Assembly (NCBI GenBank): GCA_002314715.1
Contig: DCGY01000041.1
Span: 1-48,339, forward strand
Length of the DNA stretch: 48,339 nucleotides
DNA from: Lachnospiraceae bacterium UBA1766
GTDB lineage: Bacteria > Bacillota > Clostridia > Lachnospirales > Lachnospiraceae
Direction of reading: 5' to 3'
Part shown: positions 24,265 to 32,074 of the stretch, one piece after another
How the letters are laid out: each line of letters starts with the position of its first letter
How positions within the stretch are numbered: position 1 is the stretch's first letter
Made by a program: the position numbers and the translations under genes
Notes under the pieces: generated by a model
Seen by the model: only the letters and a program-made list of their open reading frames with translations
What the model was told of the DNA's origin: nothing
Databases searched by the model: none

Positions 24265-24308
24265 AAACAGGATTAACCGCTAAAACGGATTAACCCTGTT
24301 TTTTGTTT
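24265..24308. terminator. bidirectional terminator, copy 2 of the 44-nt element
   Basis: Identical to 21747-21790 except for one loop base. On the plus strand the stem is followed by TTTTTTGTTT. On the minus strand it is followed by TTTTCTTTTTTAT, so it can end both the islet and the convergent lipoprotein gene at 24335. Confidence 0.88.
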
Positions 24309-24334
24309 GTTTATTTCGTGTTTGATTTGCAGAA

Positions 24335-25174
24335 TTATTCTACTACAGTTACAGCGGTGATGTGAGGGTTTGCACCTTCATACCAGTAAAGGAAGCCTTC
24401 CATATCGATGGTCTGTCCAATCTGCAAATTCTTTACTGCTGCATATACTTCGGTGGTCTTATCGCAAAGGTAAGACTCTACGGTAAAGGTATAAGCTACA
24501 CCATCCTTGGAAGCCTTGAAGTAAAGGTCTTTTCCGTCTTCGCCGGAACCGTCCCAATCATAGAAGAATGCCACGTCATTGCCGTCAGCATCCTGACCGA
24601 TTGCTTCTACGGTAAGGCCCTTGAAGGAAACGAACTCATTCTGATGAGCGATTAATTCATCGGTACCAAGTAATGCGGTTACATCGTTAGCGGTTGCGAT
24701 GAAGCTTCCGTCGATGATTTCGTAAGAAGAATCAACGATTTCTACCTCGCCCATCCATTCAGACTTATAACCGGTAACACGGATTTTGGTTCCGGGAACA
24801 AGCTTTGCGTAATCTTCTTCGCTACAAGGTAATTCGTAAAGGAAGATAGCACCGTCTTCGTTCTGGGTATAAACGGTTGCTTTATCCTGCCACCAGCTCT
24901 GCTTTGCCTGTACATAGGTCTCAACAGTTACTTCGGTCTGTAACTCTGCTGCGATGTACTCAGCATAGCTCATTACGGTAACCTGATTCTCTTCGGAAGA
25001 AGATGCCTCTGTGGAGTTCTCTACAGTAGACTCGGTAGAATTCTCTACGGTGCTTTCGGTGGTGCTTTCTACACTGCTCTGAGACTCCTGGGTGGGAGCT
25101 GCAGGCTCATTGCCGCATCCTGCTACGGTCAAAACCAATGCAAGTGCGAGGGGTAATAATACAGATTTTTTCAT
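24335..25174 (-). CDS. putative lipoprotein with OB-like domains
   Basis: A 279-aa lipoprotein. The signal peptide MKKSVLLPLALALVLTVAGC ends in a lipobox. Next comes a Ser/Thr/Glu linker with a short internal repeat (STVENSTE occurs twice). The remainder has two similar beta-rich halves, PGTKIRVTGYKSEWMGEVEIVD and IGQTIDMEGFLYWYEGANPHITAV, that look like OB-type strands. I chose the ATG at 25174, which is preceded on this strand by GAGGAAAAATT; the earlier in-frame start adds seven charged residues before the signal peptide. It has its own promoter, inside the end of the upstream binding-protein gene. Function unknown. Confidence 0.75.
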   Translation of the reverse strand: MKKSVLLPLALALVLTVAGCGNEPAAPTQESQSSVESTTESTVENSTESTVENSTEASSSEENQVTVMSYAEYIAAELQTEVTVETYVQAKQSWWQDKATVYTQNEDGAIFLYELPCSEEDYAKLVPGTKIRVTGYKSEWMGEVEIVDSSYEIIDGSFIATANDVTALLGTDELIAHQNEFVSFKGLTVEAIGQDADGNDVAFFYDWDGSGEDGKDLYFKASKDGVAYTFTVESYLCDKTTEVYAAVKNLQIGQTIDMEGFLYWYEGANPHITAVTVVE

Positions 25175-25216
25175 AATTTTTCCTCTTTTCGACAAAAAAG
25201 TTTTTAAATCAATGTA

Positions 25217-25244
25217 ATTATATCCAATTTGTGGAGGAAATCAA
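25217..25244 (-). promoter_or_regulatory. sigma-A type promoter of the lipoprotein gene
   Basis: Read on the minus strand: TTGATT (25244-25239), a 16-nt spacer and TATAAT (25222-25217). It overlaps the last codons of the solute-binding-protein gene. Confidence 0.7.
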
Positions 25245-26848
25245 TTGTGATTTTTACCCATATTTCGCTGTTTTAAGGCCAGATTTAATGCATATAAACC
25301 AATGAAAAACCATGTAATTCCCAACACAGCCAATAAAATGACGGAAGGCAGGGGCATTTTTCCCAAAGTAGCTTTTCCTACCGCATTTTCGCCTCTTTCG
25401 TCCAGATGATAAAGGGTGGTGGTTTCCGAGAAGAGTTTTTCGAAATATGCGTCGTCGACGGTGGCCTTTCGCTTGGTGGATTTTACAGTGTTCTCAATGA
25501 GGGAACCGGCTGCATCACGAAGAGAGGTGGAACCGTTGAATACGGGTGTTACAAAGGTATTGTCCATATTCTCCAGGAGGAGTTTGGAAGCCTGTATTTT
25601 GACGGAATAATAGGTGCTGTTATCTTCTCCGCCTCTGGAAAGATAATCCTGATATTCTGTACTGTTTTGTGCTTTTGAGGTGACCGGCACATACCCCTCT
25701 GTCTGAGCATAAGCAATCTGTACATCGTTGGACAGAAGGTACTGGGCAAATAACCAGGAGGCCAGTACTTCTCCGGAATCCTCCTTGTTGAATAAGCATA
25801 AGGAAGGACCCTGAGAGATCATTTGGGGATTCTTTGGATCCCATTGGGGAATCATGCGAACCTCTGTGACAAAATCCACCAGAGCATCCTCACTGATGTC
25901 CATTAAGGGCGCATCGCAACCCATCCAGGTAGAGCCTGCGGTGGAATCGATGGCAAAGATACATTGTCCTGCATTTAAAAAGTTGGCAGGATATCCGGAA
26001 AGCTTAAAGGTGGAGAAGGCTCCGGTCCCGGTATGCTTGGAGATGGTTGTCAGCAAATCCTTGGTGTCCTGATGGAACAGATCCACATCGCCCTTGGGGC
26101 TGGAGTATCCGAAACCGGCCTGCTTTAAGATTTGAATCATCATGTTGTCCGTAGACTTGTAAATAAAGGGAATTAACACCTTTTGGTCATTTACGATATA
26201 GGTACCGTCGGCATATTTTTTGAGGGCGGCTTCCGATACCTCCCAGATAAAGTCCCAGGTCAGTACATCGGGAATTTTGTAACCAAGCTTTTCTACATAG
26301 GTCTTGTTGATATAGAGAGCCTCTGTGGAACGCATATAGGGGAGGGCATAGTATTGTCCGTCCTGCATACATTCACTGAGGAAGGGAGCAATGATTTCTT
26401 CCTTGGTAGGACTGTCAAAGAGCACTTCACTGCCACCCAGTCCGTATTTGGAATCCTGCATCAGCTGGTCTAAGGGAATCACCACATTGTCGCCGGTGCG
26501 ATAGGTGGCAATGTGGTCCGGATAGGTGATGCATACATTCGGCGTGGTATTGGTGGCGATATTGGTAATGACGTCGTTGTAAATTTTACCATAATCTGTG
26601 TAAAGACGGAGATTGACGGTAATGTTTGGATAAATGGCCTGAAAATCCGAGATGGCCTTTTTGTAAATATCGGTCTGTGCTTTGTTGGTGTCGTTTTTGG
26701 CCCAGAAGGTAATCTCATACTGTTTGGAAGTGTCAAAGGCTTCCGGCAGTACAAATTCGCTTTTCTTTCTGGAACCGTGGCAGCCGGTAAGTGACAACAG
26801 GGCAGCAAGCAGCAGGAAAAGCACCAGACATTTGGAATTTTTTCTCAT
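25241..26848 (-). CDS. carbohydrate ABC transporter solute-binding lipoprotein with C-terminal membrane segment
   Basis: A 535-aa extracellular solute-binding protein, family 1. The lipobox is LLSLTGC near residue 22. The mature domain begins YEITFWAKNDTNKAQTDIYKKAI and has the usual two-lobe pattern (NITVNLRLYTDYGKIYNDVI; ALPYMRSTEALYINKTYVEKLG; WLFAQYLLSNDVQIAYAQTEGYVPV). About 50 residues beyond the normal end, a second hydrophobic segment appears (VILLAVLGITWFFIGLYALNL, about 503-523) followed by a basic tail. The protein would therefore be anchored at both ends, which is unusual for this family. It overlaps the upstream permease gene by 4 nt. The sugar is unknown. Confidence 0.9.
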   Translation of the reverse strand: MRKNSKCLVLFLLLAALLSLTGCHGSRKKSEFVLPEAFDTSKQYEITFWAKNDTNKAQTDIYKKAISDFQAIYPNITVNLRLYTDYGKIYNDVITNIATNTTPNVCITYPDHIATYRTGDNVVIPLDQLMQDSKYGLGGSEVLFDSPTKEEIIAPFLSECMQDGQYYALPYMRSTEALYINKTYVEKLGYKIPDVLTWDFIWEVSEAALKKYADGTYIVNDQKVLIPFIYKSTDNMMIQILKQAGFGYSSPKGDVDLFHQDTKDLLTTISKHTGTGAFSTFKLSGYPANFLNAGQCIFAIDSTAGSTWMGCDAPLMDISEDALVDFVTEVRMIPQWDPKNPQMISQGPSLCLFNKEDSGEVLASWLFAQYLLSNDVQIAYAQTEGYVPVTSKAQNSTEYQDYLSRGGEDNSTYYSVKIQASKLLLENMDNTFVTPVFNGSTSLRDAAGSLIENTVKSTKRKATVDDAYFEKLFSETTTLYHLDERGENAVGKATLGKMPLPSVILLAVLGITWFFIGLYALNLALKQRNMGKNHN

Positions 26849-27720
26849 CCTTTGGTACCTCCTCTCGCCACGCCTGCCATAACCTTCTTTCGAAATACCA
26901 GAAACAGGATAATGAGGGGCAGGGAAATAATCACCACAGCCGCCATCATGGCAGGAATATTTTCCCGGCCGAAACCGTTTTCCCGAATTTCCTGAATTCC
27001 GTTGGATACCAGGTAATAGTTGGGATCATCGGTAATCAGACGAGGCCATACGTAAGAGTTCCAACACTCAATAACCTTTAAAATGACGATGGTTATGATG
27101 GTGGGCCGGCAGATGGGAATCAGCACACGACACAAATAGCGGAAATCGGAGGTGCCGTCCACCTTGGCGGCAAAATACAAATCGTCCGGTACCTGGGCGA
27201 AATTTTCCTTCAAAAGGTAGATGTAAAACACCGAAGTGACGGAGGGCAAAATTAATCCCAGGAAGGTATTTCGCATGTGCAAATTTGTAATGGTGGAGAA
27301 GTTGGTAATCACCACCAGCTCGTTTGGAATCATCATTAAGGACAGGAAAAGGGTAAAGATAAAATCCTTTCCCTGAAAGGACAAACGGGCAAAAGCAAAG
27401 GCTGCCAGTGTAATCACAAGCATCATCAGTCCGGTGGTAATGACGGTAAACAAAAAGGTGTTGAGGATGTATTTTCCCAAAGAAACGGCGGTAAAGGCAT
27501 CCTTATAATTTTGCAGGGTAGGGGCCAGAGTAAAAAATTTGGGAATGTACTCTGCGTTGTAAGCTCCGTAGCTTTTCACGGAAGTAAGAATCATCCAGTA
27601 AAAAGGAAACAGAACCATGAAGGCCCAGAATGCAAGACATAGATACACAAGGGTGTAGAAAACCCTGTTCTTGATTCGGGTCATTTTTTCAATATTCTGA
27701 TAATCATTTGTCTGATTCAT
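26845..27720 (-). CDS. carbohydrate ABC transporter permease, MalG type
   Basis: A 291-aa inner-membrane permease with six hydrophobic segments. The binding-protein-dependent permease loop is seen as EAA-like YFAAKVDGTSDFRYLCRVLIPICRPTI at about residues 180-206. The N-terminus KNRVFYTLVYLCLAFWAFMVLFPFYWMILTSVK is typical of MalG/AraQ/SugB. It pairs with the MalF-type permease encoded 11 nt upstream. Confidence 0.92.
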   Translation of the reverse strand: MNQTNDYQNIEKMTRIKNRVFYTLVYLCLAFWAFMVLFPFYWMILTSVKSYGAYNAEYIPKFFTLAPTLQNYKDAFTAVSLGKYILNTFLFTVITTGLMMLVITLAAFAFARLSFQGKDFIFTLFLSLMMIPNELVVITNFSTITNLHMRNTFLGLILPSVTSVFYIYLLKENFAQVPDDLYFAAKVDGTSDFRYLCRVLIPICRPTIITIVILKVIECWNSYVWPRLITDDPNYYLVSNGIQEIRENGFGRENIPAMMAAVVIISLPLIILFLVFRKKVMAGVARGGTKG

Positions 27721-27731
27721 AATGACCTCCG

Positions 27732-28622
27732 TTAGTAGTGAACGTGTTTCTTGCTTGCCAGCAGATTGATGCAGGTGATGGTAAGCACAATGGCAAAAAG
27801 CAGAATGGCTGCCGCGGAAGCATAAGAAGGATAGCCGCCGCTGTCACCGTAAAGCATGTCATAGACATAACCCACGATGGTATTCATCTTGGCCGCATTC
27901 AGGTTTACACCGAAGAGGGCCACGGCATCACTGTAGGCCTTGAAGGCACCGATGAAACCGGTAATGATTAAGTAAAAAATCATAGGGGAAATCATGGGCA
28001 AAGTGATTTTATAAAAGATTCGAAACCGGGAGGTGCCGTCCACCTTTGCGGCCTTGTAGTAGATATCGTTTACAGAAGCCAAGGCGCTGGTAAGAATCAA
28101 TATTTTAAAGGGCAGTACAATCCAAACCGTATAAAAACAAAGGACAAACATTTTTGCCCAGTAAGGACCGTCAATAAAGTCCACGCCCTGTCCGCCGAAC
28201 CATTGAATCAAAAGATTTACCATACCGTCGGAATAGGGTGTTTTTTTGAAGAGAATCATAAACACCAGACCAACAGCCAGGGTATTGGTTACGTAAGGCA
28301 GGAAGAATATGGTCTGAAACAGCTCCTTTAATTTCCGGATGGAATTCAGCCCCAGAGAAATCAAAAGGGCCAGTCCGGTGGATAAGGGAACGGTAATCAG
28401 TACCAGGATAAAGGTGTTTTTTAACGCCTGCAGAAAATAAGGATCATGCAGGACGTAAGAGTAGTTGTACAAACCGGTGCCGTAAAAGGTCTGGGAGGCG
28501 GAGTTGTAACCTTCCTCAAAGGAGTATACGAATACATCCACCAAAGGATAAATCATAAACACACCCAGAAACAAAAAGGCCGGTAGAAGATAAAGCCAGC
28601 TTTTTAACGAATTCTTTTCCAT
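27732..28622 (-). CDS. carbohydrate ABC transporter permease, MalF type
   Basis: A 296-aa inner-membrane permease with about six hydrophobic segments. The EAA-type coupling loop reads YYKAAKVDGTSRFRIFYKITLPMISPMI at about residues 188-215. The N-terminal LYLLPAFLFLGVFMIYPLVDVFVYSF is typical of MalF/UgpA sugar permeases without the large extra loop of MalF. It lies 10 nt after the ATPase gene in the same transcript. Confidence 0.92.
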   Translation of the reverse strand: MEKNSLKSWLYLLPAFLFLGVFMIYPLVDVFVYSFEEGYNSASQTFYGTGLYNYSYVLHDPYFLQALKNTFILVLITVPLSTGLALLISLGLNSIRKLKELFQTIFFLPYVTNTLAVGLVFMILFKKTPYSDGMVNLLIQWFGGQGVDFIDGPYWAKMFVLCFYTVWIVLPFKILILTSALASVNDIYYKAAKVDGTSRFRIFYKITLPMISPMIFYLIITGFIGAFKAYSDAVALFGVNLNAAKMNTIVGYVYDMLYGDSGGYPSYASAAAILLFAIVLTITCINLLASKKHVHY

Positions 28623-28632
28623 GGGATTCTCC

Positions 28633-29733
28633 TTATTGCTTGAAATAGATGCGTTTCTCGGTTTCTTTGTGGAACAGATATACTTTATAAGGCTTTAAAC
28701 GGAAGGAAACCGTTTCCTTCGTGGTATCTACCTTGGTTTCCGCGGTTACGATGGAACGGATATTTTCATTTTGGCAAAGGGCATGCTTGGAGATAACGCT
28801 GATATCACGACCCATAACCTCCACGCCCTGCAGTGAGGTGGTGAAAGGTCCGTCCTCTGCCACCTGAAAGCCTTCCGGACGAATGCCCACGTAAATCGGC
28901 TGGTCTGCCACAAACGGAACATCCAAAACAGCCTCTTCGCCGATGTAGAGTTTTTCGTCCTCTACCCTTCCTTCAAACACATTGATGGGAGGAGTGCCCA
29001 AAAACTTGGCTACAAACAGGTTGTGAGGATCGTCATAAACATCCTGGGGTTTTCCGATTTGCTGTACCACGCCTTCCTTCATCACAATAATCTGGTCGGA
29101 AATACTCATGGCTTCCTCCTGATCGTGGGTTACGAAAATTGTGGTGATTTTGGTTTCCTGCTGGATTCGCTTTAATTCTTCTCTGGTCTGGAGACGAAGT
29201 CTGGCATCTAAGTTGGATAAGGGCTCGTCCAATAAAAGTACCTTGGGGAGCTTCACCAGGGCTCTGGCGATGGCCACACGCTGCTGCTGACCTCCGGATA
29301 ATTCATTGGGCTTTCGTTCCATCAGTTGGTCGATTTGCACCAGTTTGGCTGCTTCCAAAGCGCGTTTTTGCATTTCTTCTTTGGTAAGCTTGGCGCTTCC
29401 CTTTAAGTTCTCCAGGGGGAAGATAATATTTTGCTGGACGGTTAAGTGGGGATAAAGAGCATAACTTTGGAACACCAGTCCCACACCACGATGCTCGGGG
29501 GGAAGCATGGTTACATCTTCTTCTCCAAAGAAAATTCGGCCTTCCGTAGGCATCTGTAAACCGCTGATCAAATTCAAAGCGGTACTCTTTCCGCAACCGG
29601 AGGGACCAAGCAGTCCGATCAGTTTTCCGTCCGGGATTTCGAAATCAAAGTTGCTTACGGCAATCACTTCCTGTTTGGATTTTTTATTTCGACTGGGGAA
29701 TTTCTTTGTTAAATTCTTCAATACGATTTTCAT
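28633..29733 (-). CDS. carbohydrate ABC transporter ATPase (MsmX/UgpC type)
   Basis: A 366-aa ATPase. Walker A is GPSGCGKST, the signature LSGGQQQR, Walker B LLLDEPLSNLD and the switch VTHDQEEA. The C-terminal TOBE-type domain (about 240-366) contains YVGIRPEGF, typical of MalK/UgpC/MsmX. It is the first gene of the operon, so this importer has a dedicated ATPase rather than borrowing a shared MsmX. The ATG has GAAAGGGTC upstream on this strand. Confidence 0.94.
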   Translation of the reverse strand: MKIVLKNLTKKFPSRNKKSKQEVIAVSNFDFEIPDGKLIGLLGPSGCGKSTALNLISGLQMPTEGRIFFGEEDVTMLPPEHRGVGLVFQSYALYPHLTVQQNIIFPLENLKGSAKLTKEEMQKRALEAAKLVQIDQLMERKPNELSGGQQQRVAIARALVKLPKVLLLDEPLSNLDARLRLQTREELKRIQQETKITTIFVTHDQEEAMSISDQIIVMKEGVVQQIGKPQDVYDDPHNLFVAKFLGTPPINVFEGRVEDEKLYIGEEAVLDVPFVADQPIYVGIRPEGFQVAEDGPFTTSLQGVEVMGRDISVISKHALCQNENIRSIVTAETKVDTTKETVSFRLKPYKVYLFHKETEKRIYFKQ

Positions 29734-29785
29734 AAATGACCCTTTCTGTTGGGGCGTTCGCCCGGTTCATAAACATTCGGCTAAT

Positions 29786-29794
29786 ATGATAGCA
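29786..29794 (-). promoter_or_regulatory. possible extended -10 promoter of the sugar importer operon
   Basis: On the minus strand TGCTATCAT is an extended -10 about 50 nt before the ATPase start. The same GGTGCTAT block recurs about 26 nt further upstream. No good -35 is visible. A GGGCG-TT-CGCCC inverted repeat lies between it and the start codon, near 29752-29763. Confidence 0.4.
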
Positions 29795-29884
29795 CCATTT
29801 CCTCAGATAGAATAGCACCTTTTGTCAAAAAATGACAGGAAACGGAAAGAAAATACGAAAGGAATATGAATTTAACTTCATAAA

Positions 29885-29893
29885 TGGTATAAT
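29885..29893 (+). promoter_or_regulatory. extended -10 promoter of the CorA-type gene
   Basis: TGGTATAAT is a consensus extended -10 element 34 nt before the CorA-type start codon. The -35 region is weak. Confidence 0.7.
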
Positions 29894-29926
29894 ACCGCTA
29901 AGATTATCTTTTGGGGAGAAAACAAT

Positions 29927-30847
29927 ATGTTGTATTTGATAAAAGAAACTTTGGAAGCAGAGGAATTGGAAAAAGGCCTTTTGAGCGGGTCTCCTTATGT
30001 GGCCATTCTTTCACAGGCGGAATGGGAGGAGTGCAGGGAGAAATTCAAGATGGGAATCGATTTGGATCTGCGCATGCAAATCGACGCCACCAAGGCAGAG
30101 GTAAACTATGACTCCCTCACCGGAAACTTTTCCATCCCGAATCGTCAGGATTTAAATGGCCCAACAAAGGAATTTGCTTTTGCACTGGATGAAAAGGGTG
30201 TGGTTTTTATTGACGAGACCGGGTATGTACAGGGAAACGTGGAGATGTTAATTCGAAACAAAAAATGGCGCTTGCCCAGTCTGGAACGATTTCTGTTTGA
30301 TTTCATGGAACAGATAGTGGCAGGAGATTTGAAGATGCTGGAAGCCTATGAGGATCGGCTGGAGAAGCTGGAGGACGCAATCCTTGAAGGCAAATTCGAT
30401 GACATTAACGTGATTGAAACATTGAACGTGATTCGCGGTGATTTGCTGGATCTTCGCACCCATTATGAACAGATGATTGACCTGGGACAGGAGCTGGAGG
30501 AGAACGAGAATAATTTCTTCCAGGCACAGAACCTGCGTTATTTCAAATTGTTTACCAGAAGAGTGGAACGCTACAAAGATCAAATTCTGGCCCTTCGGGA
30601 ATACAGTATGCAGATTCGTGATTTGTATCAGACCCAGATTGATGTAAAGCAGAATAAAACCGTTGCGGTGCTTACGGTAATTACAACAATCTTTTTCCCA
30701 CTTTCCATTATTACCGGCTGGTACGGAATGAACTTTGAATACATGCCGGAGTTGGCCTATAAATATTCCTATTTTATCCTCTTCGGAATATGTGTGCTGA
30801 TTATTTTGGGAAGCACCATTTATTACAAGAAAAAGAAGTGGTTTTAA
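29927..30847 (+). CDS. corA: CorA-type divalent cation transporter
   Basis: A 306-aa protein of the CorA family. A soluble N-terminal domain with long helices (about 1-240) precedes two C-terminal membrane helices. The signature GMN is present in the loop (WYGMNFEYMPEL). The second helix (YFILFGICVLIILGSTIYYKKK) ends in the expected basic residues. It mediates Mg2+ (possibly Co2+ or Ni2+) transport as a homopentamer. GGGGAG precedes the ATG at 8 nt. It runs into nagA with 26 nt between. Confidence 0.93.
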   Translation: MLYLIKETLEAEELEKGLLSGSPYVAILSQAEWEECREKFKMGIDLDLRMQIDATKAEVNYDSLTGNFSIPNRQDLNGPTKEFAFALDEKGVVFIDETGYVQGNVEMLIRNKKWRLPSLERFLFDFMEQIVAGDLKMLEAYEDRLEKLEDAILEGKFDDINVIETLNVIRGDLLDLRTHYEQMIDLGQELEENENNFFQAQNLRYFKLFTRRVERYKDQILALREYSMQIRDLYQTQIDVKQNKTVAVLTVITTIFFPLSIITGWYGMNFEYMPELAYKYSYFILFGICVLIILGSTIYYKKKKWF

Positions 30848-30873
30848 GATACGGACGCTAACGGAGAAGCCTC

Positions 30874-32010
30874 ATGATTATCAAAAACGGATTGGTTTTT
30901 ACGGAAGAAAAAACCTTCGAAAAGAAGGACATTTATATTCGAAACGGCTTGTTTGTGACCAAGGAAGCCTATGAAAAAATGTTTCCGGGAGAAGAGCCCG
31001 GCCGGCAGGATGAGGTGGTGGATGCCACCGATTTGTATGTGCTTCCGGGACTGGTGGATGTGCACAGCCACGGAGCGGTGGGCAGGGATTTTTCAGATGG
31101 AGATCCGGAGCGCTTGGCAGAGCTTTTACTGTATGAAATTCAAAACGGGATTACATCCTATTGTCCTACCACCATGAGTTTGTCCCGAGAGAAACTGCAG
31201 CAAATTATGGACAGTTTTTTGCAGTTGCCCATTACCCTAAGACACCATGTACCGGGCATTCATCTGGAGGGGCCGTTTCTGAGTTCCGAGAAATGCGGGG
31301 CCCAGGATAAGCAGAATCTATGTCTTCCGGATGTGGATTTCTTCCGGGATTTAAACAGGCGCTGTGAACAAAACATACGTATTATTACAATGGCGCCGGA
31401 ACTTGCCGGGGGACTGGATTTTATACGGGAAATCAGTCGGGAAACGGTGGTATCACTAGGTCATACGGATTCGGATTATGCTACGGCGGCGGCAGCATTT
31501 GAGGCGGGTGCGACTCATATGACCCATTTGTATAATGCCATGAACGGAATCCATCACAGAGAGCCGGGACCTATTGTGGCCGCCGGGGAAGCAGAGCATT
31601 GTTATGTAGAGCTTTTGAGCGATGGAGTACATGTGCATGAGGCGATGGTGCGACAAACCTTTCGGGACTTTCCGGGTCGTGTGGTGCTTATCAGTGATTC
31701 CATGCGCGGCACCGGGCTTACGGAGGGAGAATATTTACTGGGTGGCCAGAAGGTATTTGTATCAAAGGGAAAGGCACTTTTGGCAGACGGAACCATTGCC
31801 GGTTCGGTTAAGAATTTATTTGCGTGCATGATGCAGGCGGTAAGCTTTGGGGTACCTTTTTCGGAGGCGGTGGAAGCAGCAACCACCAACCCTGCAAAAA
31901 GCATCGGAATCTTCCATACGGTAGGCTCCATCAAAGAAGGAAAGTATGGAAATGTATTACTGGTAACCAAAGACCGGAAGCTTTTACGGGTCATTACGGA
32001 TGTGCAATAG
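30874..32010 (+). CDS. nagA: N-acetylglucosamine-6-phosphate deacetylase
   Basis: A 378-aa amidohydrolase. Metal and active-site blocks are visible in order: DVHSHGAVGRDFSDG, HLEGPFLSSEKCGAQ, SLGHTDSDY (metal His), THLYNAMN (metal His) and LISDSMRGTG (catalytic Asp). It converts GlcNAc-6-P to GlcN-6-P and acetate in amino-sugar recycling or catabolism. No nagB is adjacent. It ends 15 nt before a bidirectional terminator. Confidence 0.95.
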   Translation: MIIKNGLVFTEEKTFEKKDIYIRNGLFVTKEAYEKMFPGEEPGRQDEVVDATDLYVLPGLVDVHSHGAVGRDFSDGDPERLAELLLYEIQNGITSYCPTTMSLSREKLQQIMDSFLQLPITLRHHVPGIHLEGPFLSSEKCGAQDKQNLCLPDVDFFRDLNRRCEQNIRIITMAPELAGGLDFIREISRETVVSLGHTDSDYATAAAAFEAGATHMTHLYNAMNGIHHREPGPIVAAGEAEHCYVELLSDGVHVHEAMVRQTFRDFPGRVVLISDSMRGTGLTEGEYLLGGQKVFVSKGKALLADGTIAGSVKNLFACMMQAVSFGVPFSEAVEAATTNPAKSIGIFHTVGSIKEGKYGNVLLVTKDRKLLRVITDVQ

Positions 32011-32025
32011 AAACAGACAGGGACA

Positions 32026-32062
32026 AAAAAAGGACTTTGGCCAAATGGCCGAAGTCCTTTTT
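32026..32062. terminator. bidirectional terminator between nagA and the AAA+ gene
   Basis: A stem of AAAAAGGACTT-GGCC and GGCC-AAGTCCTTTTT with an AAAT loop. A-rich and T-rich flanks on both sides allow termination of both converging genes. Confidence 0.93.
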
Positions 32063-32074
32063 GATTGCGTATAA

